Assembly (NCBI GenBank): GCA_963971535.1
Contig: OZ020590.1
Span: forward strand, 150,143,288-150,207,287
From: Notolepis coatsorum
Lineage: Eukaryota > Chordata > Actinopteri > Aulopiformes > Paralepididae
Reading direction: 5' to 3'
Length of the DNA stretch: 64,000 bases
Positions 54,651 through 64,000 of this stretch are shown here, in pieces (the stretch's first letter is position 1; the number at the start of each line of letters is the position of its first letter). The position numbers and the translations under genes are program-made. The notes under the pieces are model-generated. The model was not told the DNA's origin, made no database searches, and was given only the letters and a program-made list of their open reading frames with translations.

Positions 54651-55202
54651 GTGCCAGACAGCGCAATTCCTTTCATTGATTAGTTAATTTTGAGTCTATT
54701 TGTGTAAAAATGAATCAAACCTTCTGAGTTTTAGTGGTTTATTTGTTCTGGTTGAGCTCCCCGAGGCTTAGTGTTCATGTGTGTCTAGTTTGTCTCACTG
54801 CGTCACTCCATTCCAATGCTTATTATTTGACTGAGGGAGTGGGCATGGGCAGAGGAGAGGAATGAGAACGGCCCGCTCGTTTTAGAGGTAGTATCTGTAA
54901 CACCGTATGTGTCATGTCAACGACCCCCAAATTGAAACGTAATTGGCCATGGACCCCCGTGAGAGAAATCCTCAAATATCTCAGAGGATATGTTGTGTGA
55001 CATGTGATTTAATTCTTAATTCCATCCAACTGTTTCTGCTGTAGGTGGAGAAATAACAGAATAGCAGAATTGTCAATTTTATACATTATCTCACTGTACT
55101 AACCTTTAGTGAAGAATATATTAGTCAAATTAAATGCCTTATTTTGCTGGGGAACACCTGGAGCCTCGTCGAGGACCCCCGGACCTCACTTTGAGAACCA
55201 CT
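54651..55202. other. Intergenic sequence without a gene
   Basis: Apparently unique, AT-rich. No coding signal. Confidence 0.5.
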
Positions 55203-55648
55203 TTTTTTCTCCGCTTTTTTCAATTTTTCTCCCATCCCAATTTAGCCGTGCCAATTCTCCCCTCCCCTGTCTTGAACGTTGCTCGCATGTGCCCCCCACT
55301 GGCCGGTTGTAGGGAGGATAGAAGCCTGTCACATGTCCCCTCCGATACATATGCAGGCAGCCAGTCGCGTCTTTTCACCTGCCAGCGCGCTCTCATTTGG
55401 CGAGGAGTAACGTGTAGGAGGCTCACACTGCCCCCGCCATTTTCCTGTCTCTGCTGTGCAGGCGCCCCAACCGACCTGTAGGAGTCGCTGTTTACAACGT
55501 CCAGATTACCACCCATCGACTTCCCACCCGCTAACTCTGCCAATTGAGTTAGCCGGTCCAAGCCGGAGGCAACGCCGACAGCCGGATTCGAACCCGGTGT
55601 CTCTTGCGTTGGTGATGAGCGCAATGTCCGCTGTGCCACCCAGCCGCC
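55203..55648 (-). mobile_element. tRNA-derived SINE, full length
   Basis: Minus strand from 55,648: A box TGGCACAGCGG and B box GGTTCGAATCC in correct order and spacing, a 3' part with AAATTGGGATGGGAGAAAAA, and flanking AACCACT on both sides. Best-preserved copy of the family at 9,751 and 63,754. About 445 bp, long for a simple SINE. Confidence 0.85.
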
Positions 55649-55721
55649 AACCACTGACATTCTATGGATAAGGGTCACCTGACATGAATATAATGATCAC
55701 CTGACATGATGAATATAATGA

Positions 55722-56068
55722 TCACCTAGGTTGTCCTCGGACGGGCCCTCCATCGGTGCTTCCAGTCATCCCGATCCTCCATGCATCTCGCCGGTGCTTT
55801 CTGCTCACGCATCTCTCCTGAGTACATCCACGTAGGTTAGTGTGGGACGTCCTCGTGATCGATGCCCGTGTGTTGGCTCCCACAGCACAAGTTTGCTGGT
55901 TGGCAGCCCATGGTGTCTCTGGCAGTGACCTGCCAGCCTCATTCTCCTGACTGCCACTTTCTCGCTCACCCTTAGCACCCCCCCCCCCCCCCCCCCCCAT
56001 ACAAGTTTGCATTAGTGACATGCTCATCCCTGTTGATGTTGAGCACCACACGCATCATTCTGGTGTAG
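55722..56068 (-). mobile_element. RTE-like LINE C-terminal fragment
   Basis: Read on the minus strand, frames carry MRLAGHCQRHHGLPTSKLVL and GRPTLTYVDVLRRDA, the end of RTE-type ORFs, with a C-run at 55,978-55,998. It is bordered on both sides by the 25-bp tandem repeat. Confidence 0.75.
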
Positions 56069-56566
56069 CACCTGACATGATGAATATAATGATCAGCTGA
56101 CATGATGAATATAATGATCACCTGACATGATGAATATAATGATCAGCTGACATGATGAATATAATGATCACCTGACATGAGGAATATAATGATCACCTGA
56201 CATGATGAATATAATGATCAGCTGACATGATGAATATAATGATCACCTGACATGATGAATATAATGATCACCTGACATGATGAATATAAGGATCACCTGA
56301 CATGATGAATATAAGGGTCACCTGACATGATGAATATAATGATCAGCTGACATGATGAATATAATGGTCACCTGACATGATGAATATAATGATCAGCTGA
56401 CATGATGAATATAAGGGTCACCTGACATGATGAATATAATGATCACCTGACATGATGAATATAAGGGTCACCTGACATGATGAATATAATGATCACCTGA
56501 CATGATGAATATAATGATCACCTGACATGATGAATATAATGGTCACCTGACATGATGAATCAATGT
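56069..56566. repeat. 25-bp minisatellite, about 19 copies
   Basis: CACCTGACATGATGAATATA then ATGAT, with AGCTGAC and AAGGGTC variants. Two more units lie at 55,674-55,721, left of the RTE-like fragment. Confidence 0.95.
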
Positions 56567-56569
56567 TTT

Positions 56570-59569
56570 TATTGCTACAGGGCGCGTTATAAACAAACAC
56601 ACATTAAAAAAGGAGGAACCACAGGCTGTTGAAATATTAGAAGTGAGTTTTATTAATCACAAATACAATGGTTTCAAGAATTGTCAGAACTTTAAAAAAC
56701 AAAAAAGTCCTAGAAGGACATTCTAGGCGGATTTTGGTTCAGAAAAATCACCTCAAAGACCACGTGAACCTGAAACTGGATCACAAAAGCCGTCCCCACT
56801 GTCAAACAGAGCAGATCATTGATGCTACAGTATACCGTAGGTCAACAGAGACCATTGGCGATGATCAGGGAGTGAAAGCACTCTTCAGTTGAAAGGCATT
56901 TTAGCCGTTAGCTTGAAACGCAAACCGTTTCAATCGCAAAGGTTGTTCAAACTCTCCTAGAATTCATTTTCAAAATGACCTGCTTTTTTTTTCAATTTTT
57001 TTCCGACAACAATTTCCAACACTAAAAAATACATTTCAATTCATTATATCCTCACGTTTGGAATCGCAGCACAAAATACAACCGTGGTCGTGTGTTAAAC
57101 GACAGCCTGAGCCGGATAGTTTCAAGTTCAAGTTTGTTTATTATTTGTCACAATAAAATACATGTACTACTTTACGGTGAAATGCTTGGTTCTGTAGGAT
57201 GAGTACAGATCACCTTATAGGACTCAAACGGTTCTGCGTTTACAAGCTGAGAGACGCTTCGGGCTCCACCTCCTGACGGCCACTATATACCAGTCTGACT
57301 GGAACGTTGCCATCCTTGAGTCGGAGGGCGTTGGTGTGTCTGGCAGTCGTTATTTGGCTTAGCTCCCCCCCCCCCCCCCCCCCCACCCTCCCTACCTCTC
57401 CCTCAGCATAGTACACATACTGGAGTCTATATCTCACGCTGTTTATTTATGATTACATTGCAGGTTTCACTGGTAGCCTACAGATGTAAATATAATCTCT
57501 ATCGCCTCTGCGTGGCGTTACCCGGAATACTTGTATTTATTAGGCCTGTCTTTGGGGTATGTGGATGCTTGGCTACTGCACATGGTTTCATTTCTGTCAG
57601 TCCTTTTAGTCTGTCAAAAAGCTTGGCGTAGCCTATAATGTCATCTTTTACCTACGGTACTAGTGCTAAGTGTCTTTACCCAAAACAATTCCCACTATAT
57701 TTAGGCACTAATATGCTTCTATTTCTACTTCAATAAAATAAAACATTTGTACGTTTTTAAGCCTTCAAATTAATCAATGGAAAAAACAAGAAAAAAGGAA
57801 AAACATATTTACAAAATAGCAGATATGTAATGGGGAGAAATGTTACAATACTCTTGGCTGTACACTTTATGATGTCATCATTCCTCTCAAACGCCATTCT
57901 CTTTTTATGAATGGACATTATGCAGTCATAAATCTGGTGTTGACCAATCACAAACCCCCTCCGTTCTCGATCCTCCAATCACAACCGAGGGGCGGGGCGT
58001 GAGACGGGTCAATGGTATACTGGTGTGTGAAATGGCATGGTGGCAGAAACAAACAAACTATCTTATCTGCAGAAGGCACTTAAGAGGAATGATATTTGTA
58101 TAGATGTTACAAATAAAAAAATAAACTTAAATACCTATGAAGTGGGGGGGGGGGGGGGGGGGGTACTTTATCTGTCTCTCCATGTAACATCATTTTAACA
58201 TCTAGAGTGTGTTATTTATGATTTACCATCATGGAAAATCAGTTTTGGTTCGTATGATAATTCCACGTGATAGAATGTGTAACTTCCTATGTGCAAACAT
58301 TGGGCAGATCTTCTCTACCACGACCGATCTCTACAGTCCTACTAATGGAGAGTTCATATTGCCTTAAATAGGAAGTCTTTTTTTTATTTATACATTTTTC
58401 ACCACTTTACATACTCTTGAGAGAAAGAGAAAAAAATAACTATATACAATCAGTACAAGTGTTAACCTAGAAACCCTGTATCATTATAATGTAATATTGA
58501 AAAAAAAAGAAAGAAAAAACTGGACAGTATATTCAATATATACAAGATTAACAGCAAGCAGAGAAGGACACTTTAAATCAAGAAAAACACAGCGCTGATT
58601 GTGTCTAATGTTTCACAGCATGTAACTGGCACCCTTTGAAGCCCGGCTAAGACTATCTACAAATTTATTTGGAACTTTCCCAGTTCCAACTCTAAACTGG
58701 GAAACCGGCCAGCAGTGAAATAAAGTATGTAAGACCGCTTATCAAGAACCAAATCTCGATATGCTAAAAGATGTCATTTATAATATGTGAAACTCCTTCT
58801 TTTTCTTAATTTTTGTAAAGGTGTAAATCATTATATACAGCTTAATGCTAAGTGGTTAAACTGTTAAATATTCTATTTTTTTTTTTTTTTTTTTTTCTTT
58901 TTTTACCCACAACCAAATAAAAAACACGTTAGTATTTTACAAATATTTAAAAAAGTAAACCTTTATCTATAGGCATTTCAAAATATATTCCATCAAAAAT
59001 AGTCTGACAAATTTCAACAGTAGAAAAAAAAAAGTTATATAAACGACAAAAAGTTTTCGAAGCAAAAATGTTTTACAGTAGAAACAGACTGACCTCAGAG
59101 CTGAACAGACCTGTTGCTTTCGTTCTGACAGTAGAAACATCTCATGACAGACTGACCTCAGAGCTGGACAGACCGGTTGCTTTCCTTCTGACAGAACACT
59201 AATGTAAATATTCAGTTTTTTCTTTCCCCCTTCAATTAGTGTCAAACCTTTTGGAAAAATCATGCATTTAACTGTAAAGTAAGAACTCAATAATTTAGCA
59301 AAAATAAGTCAGTCGGTGGTGATAAGGTCAACAAATGAACAGCAGTACCTCTCCGTGTTCGTCTATCTAACAGTGGTAAATACTTCAATATAGTAGACTG
59401 TCTGCTTTGTGAAGGTGTGTTGAATAGTTTAGTTTAAAGTCACGCCGAGAGCTCAAGGCACCAACTGAGCACAGCTCCCTCACTGGTGAACTCACGTCGT
59501 GACTTCAGCTCCAAAATGCCATCGTGCCGTTTGACTCCGGAGCACATGTTTCCTCAGATCGCCTCCTCT
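56570..59569 (-). other. jam3: jam3 3' UTR and downstream flank
   Basis: Sequence downstream of the jam3 stop, with no other gene. AATAAA-type signals on the minus strand (TTTATT on the plus) occur near 58,386, 57,135 and 56,648, so the 3' end cannot be fixed. 57,120-57,200 (AGTTCAAGTTTGTTTATT) looks like a LINE or SINE tail. C-run at 57,366-57,384 and G-run at 58,144-58,163. A duplicated block (ACAGTAGAAAC, then GACTGACCTCAGAGCTG) lies at 59,074-59,190. Confidence 0.45.
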
Positions 59570-59605
59570 TCAGATGACGAATGAAGATTTGTGTCGGAAG
59601 TCACC
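59570..59605 (-). CDS. jam3: Junctional adhesion molecule 3, last coding exon
   Basis: Acceptor CTTCAG, then 11 codons and TGA encoding GDFRHKSSFVI, the same C-terminus I know for vertebrate JAM3. The last residues SFVI form a PDZ-binding motif that recruits polarity proteins such as PAR3. It joins in phase 0 to 61,127-61,181. Too short to be found by length, but the splice site and peptide are decisive. Confidence 0.93.
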   Translation of the reverse strand, partial: GDFRHKSSFVI

Positions 59606-59821
59606 CTGAAGGAAAGGAGAGAAGTCAATATAAGAAAACCATTGCTATTCTACAGCTATTGGCTAATACTTATTTTACAATTCAATGTCATATCCAACAT
59701 CTTATATCCAATATATACTGTACATATACATATACATATACATACAGTACCAGTCAAAGGACACTCTTCATTCAGTTCAATGAGAAGGTGTGTCCAAACC
59801 ATTGACTGGTACTATATGTAT

Positions 59822-59985
59822 ATGTTTATGTGTATGTATGTATGTATGTATGTATGTATGTATGTATGTATGTATGTATGTATGTATGTATGTATGTATG
59901 TATGTATGTATGTATGTATGTATGTATGTATGTATGTATGTATGTATGTATGTATGTATGTATGTATGTATGTATGTATGTATGT
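59822..59985. repeat. (TATG)n microsatellite in a jam3 intron
   Basis: About 40 nearly perfect units. Confidence 0.97.
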
Positions 59986-60046
59986 TTTTTGTTGTACTAT
60001 ACTTGTGCTGTATAATGGCAATACATTTGTATCTAATCTAATCTAA
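59986..60046 (+). repeat. LINE 3'-tail fragment, AATCT-type
   Basis: CTTGTGCTGTATAATGGCAA to (TCTAA)n; it directly follows the TATG array. Confidence 0.65.
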
Positions 60047-60177
60047 TATCCAATGACATTTTAGCCAAGTTGGTATTAGTTTGGTACTTGTGTGTGAAAG
60101 TAAATGTGTACTTTGCCATGCTTTCAGCTTGTATTCAGTTTGTAGATTAAGCACAGACAACACAACACGCGCAATCT

Positions 60178-60500
60178 ATGTGTCGTTCCCCAGGGAAACT
60201 ACAGTACATTAGAACCTCAACAGTCGTTCCCCAGGGAAACTACAGTACATTAGAACATCAACAGTCGTTTCCCAGGGAAACTACAGTACATTAGAATATC
60301 AACAGTCGTTCCCCAGGGAAACTACAGTACATTAGAACCTCAACAGTCGTTCCCCAGGGAAACTACAGTACATTAGAACCTCAACAGTCATTCCCCAGGG
60401 AAACTACAGTACATTAGAACCTCAACAGTCGTTCCCCAGGGAAACTACAGTACATTAGAATATCAACAGTCGTTCCCCAGGGAAACTACAGTACAAACTG
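60178..60500. repeat. 41-bp minisatellite in a jam3 intron, about 8 copies
   Basis: CAGTCGTTCCCCAGGGAAAC then TACAGTACATTAGAACCTCAA. Units differ at one to three bases. Confidence 0.95.
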
Positions 60501-61126
60501 TAGTTTCTATTATTTGCGATGGATGCTTATCTTTTATTTTTACTTGGGAGGGGGGTAAACAAGACATCTAATACTGCAGATACAATGTTCCCACCATGCC
60601 TGGTGTCTGTCAGGTGTATTAATGACACAAACTCATGACCTTTATATCACATTATATACACCAGTAGGTTTTTTTTTTAAACTGCGGCCTCCCAGCAGGG
60701 GGCGCATGTGGGTCACAGCCAGGATGACAGGCAAGGAAAGAAAAGAGCTGACAGTCGCATAGTGAAAAGCAATTTGTGACCAGAATATACCGTACGAGTA
60801 ATACTCACGGCTCGACTTATGCTACTAAGGGGCCACCCGGAGCGAGAAAGTGCTCTGTCCCCCACGCTCTGTCCCCCACATATCCCCAAATGTGGGACCC
60901 TCAAAATCTGGGGCCCCTGACGCGTCAGGGCCCTGGGGCATTTACCCAGTATGCCCAGTCAGTAATCCAGGCATGGTATTACTATACTATTTTCAATAAC
61001 AATCTTTAGCTATTTTGAATTTCTTTCCCCCCTCACACCTAATCCCATGACCCACCTGGACCCGTCCTGAGGACCAACGGTATGAAAACCAATATACACC
61101 CGATATACACATGTTGTCTTACTGAC

Positions 61127-61181
61127 CTCATCCTCCGTCCTGACGTAGTCCACTCCGTCTCCTTTAGCGGGGACTTTATAA
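61127..61181 (-). CDS. jam3: Junctional adhesion molecule 3, cytoplasmic exon
   Basis: 55 bp between acceptor TCTCTTAG and donor GTCAGT. Joined to the transmembrane exon it encodes NYKVPAKGDGVDYVRTEDE, matching the JAM3 cytoplasmic tail. Enters in phase 2, leaves in phase 0. The donor is weaker than consensus but fits. Confidence 0.92.
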
Positions 61182-61269
61182 CTAAGAGACACAACACACA
61201 GGATAGAGGTTATTTGCATGCTCAAGTCATCTCATGTTGGTAACGTATATATATATATATATATATCTA

Positions 61270-61728
61270 TTAGTGCTGTCAATAGATTAAAATAATATGT
61301 AAGTAACAAATTGTAAAGCGCTTTGGATAAAAGCGCTATATAAAAAAGCAGCCATTTACCATTTAAAAAAACGAACTAATTAATCTCACAATTTTCTGTA
61401 ATTAATCTAGATTAATCTAGATTAAAAATAGCATTTTTCTACTTAAAACCGAAGTTTGTAACAGATATTTACTTGAGTAAATTCATGGAATTAATGTAAA
61501 ATCAACACAAAGAAAGAATATTTAGATTCAAAGACTATTTTAATAGCTTTCTTTGAATACAGTTTCTCTCCTGTGAAATACAAATGTTCAACAAAACCAT
61601 CAACATTGACTCAGCTAGACTTCTTTCTTATATCCGCGGCGCTAAAATTGAAGATTTTTCACTCCATAGATTAATCTAGATTAATTTATTTTAATGCTTT
61701 AAATAATTTAAATTAATCTCCAAAGTAT

Positions 61729-61737
<9 letters not shown>
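61270..61737. mobile_element. MITE with TTAGTGCTGTCAA end, SINE-free copy
   Basis: Inverted relative to 9,691-10,779. The right end stops at ATTAATCTCCAAAGT, where a (TA)n run (61,737-61,778) begins. AAGCGCTTTGGATAAAAGCG (61,318) is a different embedded repeat. Lies in the intron between jam3 exons. Confidence 0.8.
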
Positions 61738-61779
<42 letters not shown>

Positions 61780-61919
61780 CTGTATATATCCCTTACCTAG
61801 TCTTACTAGTGTATCGCTGGCAACTACCATAGTGTTTTTATACATGTATAACTGTACATAATAGTACTATAACACTATACATCTGATTAGCATTATTACT
61901 CAGTAGTACTCATTTATAT

Positions 61920-62060
61920 TATACTCCAGTTGAATCACCTATTGCTGTTGCACTTTACTGTCACACTTGCACTCTGGTTAGATGCCAACTTATTTCCGTT
62001 GTTACTGTGCTGTGTGACGAAAATACATTTGAATCTAATCTAATCGAATCTAATTGAATC
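61920..62060 (+). repeat. LINE 3'-tail fragment, AATCT-type
   Basis: ACACTTGCACTCTGGTTAGA to (AATCTAATCT)n, 70 bp from the jam3 transmembrane exon. Confidence 0.72.
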
Positions 62061-62128
62061 TAATATAATCAAAGAACATGAATGTAACACTTCTTTCGAC
62101 CAGAGGGTTATTTGGAGAGACGTCTTAC

Positions 62129-62258
62129 TTGTTTCCCGTCTCCTTCTCACTGGCGAAGAAGCCTCGCTTGTACGCGCAGCAGATCCCCGCTGCTATGCAC
62201 GCGAGCACCACGACCACCACCAGCACGCCCAGAATGATGCCCAGGAAGTTAATGTCAT
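62129..62258 (-). CDS. jam3: Junctional adhesion molecule 3, transmembrane exon
   Basis: 130 bp, acceptor TCTCCACAG, donor GTAAGA. Encodes [10 protein letters not shown], a run of five Val and the rest of one membrane helix, then the juxtamembrane [30 protein letters not shown] is the form I recall in vertebrate JAM3; JAM2 differs here. Phase 1 in, phase 2 out. This anchors the receptor at tight junctions. Confidence 0.95.
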
Positions 62259-62430
62259 CTGTGGAGAAACAACAACAAGGGCCCCGTTGACATTCAGATG
62301 GTTTTTCACTGGGATTTGAAGGACTTGATATGGAAAATAGTTCTGCAACACAGAGTTTGTTTGACCGGCCGGCCAAAATCCAAAGAAAAAGTGAGGAGAT
62401 CCGCCTCTGTGTCTCCCCCTCCTTCTCGTG

Positions 62431-62641
<211 letters not shown>

Positions 62642-63585
62642 AGTGGGGGGTTCTGGCCTGTGTGTGTCTTATCGTTACTTAACCTGTATCTGGCCCCATG
62701 GATAATCCTAGGCCAGTCATTATTCAGTCACTTGTGGCATTTCGTGTCAAATTAGTTGAGATAAGGCTATGTGTTCCGGAGCTGTTTAAATGTGTCTTGG
62801 GGCAAATGAGGATATTACAGCGTGTGTGTGTGAGTTTTAAGGAGTAGAAGTGCACTGATAAGAATCTGTGAGTGGCCATCAGGCTAGCTTGCACTAGGAT
62901 GTCCAAGAGAGAGAGAATTTAAGGGAGCGGGGGAAGGAGTGGGATTTGTTTGTCAGGGAGTGAGAGGAGAATGTCTCTGCTATTAATTTACGTGATATAC
63001 GTGTCATATTTCAACAATTCCCACGATCATGAAAGCAAGATAATCAAGATAAAACTATTAGTAGTTTGCAGTGGGTTGTGGCAGTGAGTGCACTACAACA
63101 TAGTTGGTGATATTTGTTTTTATTTATTATTCTTGTATATTATTATTATTTGTTTTATTTATGTATATAGTTTTCCTCTTATTTATTTATTTGCATTTAT
63201 TTCTTCAATAAATAGCAGTTAGCTGTAGGGAACACAAAGTAGTTAGCTGGAGCCTGGAGGGAACAGTCTGCCAACACGGCTCAGGGAGTATCAAAGATAC
63301 ATTTCATTTAAATCAAACTTAAAATCATGGTTGAGAGATGGTCAAGTGTGCGACCATTTTAACTGAGGGGTTGTGATGTATTTTAGTGTATTGTAACCTA
63401 CTGATTCTTACTGTGTTTTAATTATTGTACTATGTCTTAATTATTGTAGTGCTCATGTCACCTGCCCCAGAGACTACAGTTGAAAATTAGCCAACCTGGC
63501 TAAACTGGCATATTTACAGTAACATTTTCCTTAATAGGCACTGTCTCTGTATTTTAAACCAATAAATACAAATACAAACACTTAC

Positions 63586-63685
63586 AGACTTCCATGTCTT
63601 GGGGCCCACACTCTGAAAACCCTGCATCGTTCTTCGCTCTGCAGAAATACTCCCCACCATCTTCCTTCCTGACCGCACCAAACTT
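63586..63685 (-). CDS. jam3: Junctional adhesion molecule 3, end of the second Ig domain
   Basis: 100 bp, acceptor GATGCAG, donor GTAAGT. Encodes [20 protein letters not shown] then [21 protein letters not shown] is the Y-x-C motif of an Ig strand F, and the cysteine would pair with one in an upstream exon. It aligns with the JAM3 segment that precedes the membrane helix. Earlier exons (signal peptide, first Ig domain, start of the second) lie beyond the window. Teleosts have two jam3 genes; which one this is cannot be told from these exons. Confidence 0.93.
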
Positions 63686-63753
63686 CTGCATCGGAGAAAA
63701 CACAAACATATATTATTATTACAACAATCATTTAATTTCAAACCATTAATTTT

Positions 63754-64000
63754 TTGATCCACTTTTTCTCCCCATTTTCAATTTTTCTCCCATCCCAATT
63801 TCGTATTTCCATTTCTTCCCTCCCCTGTCTTGAACGTTGCCAGACTATGCCTCCCACTGGTCGGCTGTAGTGAGGATAGAAGCCTTGCATCACGTGTCCC
63901 CTCCGGTACACGAGGAGGCAGCCTGTCGCATCTTTTCACCGCAGCAGCTCGAACTCTCAGTGGCGAGGAGTAACGCGTGGAAGGCTCACGCTGCCCCCGA
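63754..64000 (-). mobile_element. tRNA-derived SINE, cut by the window end
   Basis: CACTTTTTCTCCCCATTTTC onward matches the 3' half of the SINE at 55,203-55,648 in the same orientation. Lies in a jam3 intron. The promoter half is outside the window. Confidence 0.85.

Noticed and set aside
55590..55648. A tRNA gene
   Set aside because: A and B boxes are present but the cloverleaf cannot be completed and a long SINE body follows.
56668..56892. 74-codon basic frame
   Set aside because: No family motif, lies downstream of jam3 on the other strand, composition like its flanks.
59591..60046. Frames of repeated MYVC/YIHT
   Set aside because: Produced by the TATG array.

Overview
The window looks like a teleost fish nuclear genome. 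It holds two recognisable host genes with normal splice sites, both on the minus strand: the first coding exon of vps26b (14,776-14,998) and the last four coding exons of jam3 (63,685 down to 59,570). In tetrapods JAM3 and VPS26B lie on one strand in this order with NCAPD3 between them, so this is a conserved block. I see no ncapd3 exon in the 44 kb between them. That interval is almost wholly mobile elements, tandem repeats and one assembly gap (200 N, 45,978-46,177). The mix of BEL/Pao elements, Rex1/CR1-like and L1/Tx1-like LINEs, hAT MITEs, tRNA-type SINEs and dense microsatellites fits a ray-finned fish.

Layout. 1-6,068: 3' part of a BEL/Pao LTR retrotransposon. 6,200-9,570: a Rex1/CR1-like LINE (minus), split by a hAT MITE. 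9,691-10,779: a MITE carrying a SINE. 11,612-12,924: a long fold-back element. 13,083-14,030: a hAT MITE. 14,127-14,742: LINE tails. 14,776-14,998: vps26b exon. 15,601-28,941: a Russian doll of four layers. A 202-codon gag-like open frame (15,797-16,153 plus 28,690-28,941) is split by a DNA element with GGGTCATT ends. That element is split by a full BEL/Pao copy (17,397-28,422, CATAT duplications), whose 3' LTR is split by a LINE (26,274-28,254). 28,942-33,060: GC-rich sequence I cannot assign. 33,061-34,257: a 44-bp minisatellite. 34,761-39,842: an L1/Tx1-like LINE with a 14-bp target duplication, itself hit by a hAT MITE and a TTAA-flanked MITE. 41,338-50,815: pyrimidine tract, several minisatellites, LINE debris and the gap. 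51,117-52,453: another LINE copy. 53,404-56,566: MITEs, a SINE, an RTE-like fragment and a 25-bp array. 56,570-64,000: jam3 3' end, with intronic repeats and SINE sequence.

The host genes are unrelated in function: VPS26B is a retromer subunit and JAM3 a junctional adhesion receptor. The rest is best read as an insertion history. The BEL copies differ at 19 of 1,516 aligned polyprotein residues, so that family was active recently. Several nested insertions keep exact target duplications, so their order can be read directly.

The strongest leads are the four-layer nest that splits a coding-quality frame in phase, the mosaic U3 of BEL copy 2, a 38-copy minisatellite whose single-copy ancestor sits in a sister LINE fragment 2 kb away, the apparent absence of ncapd3, and the unexplained 28.9-33.1 kb block. 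All family names come from reading motifs by eye; no database search was made.
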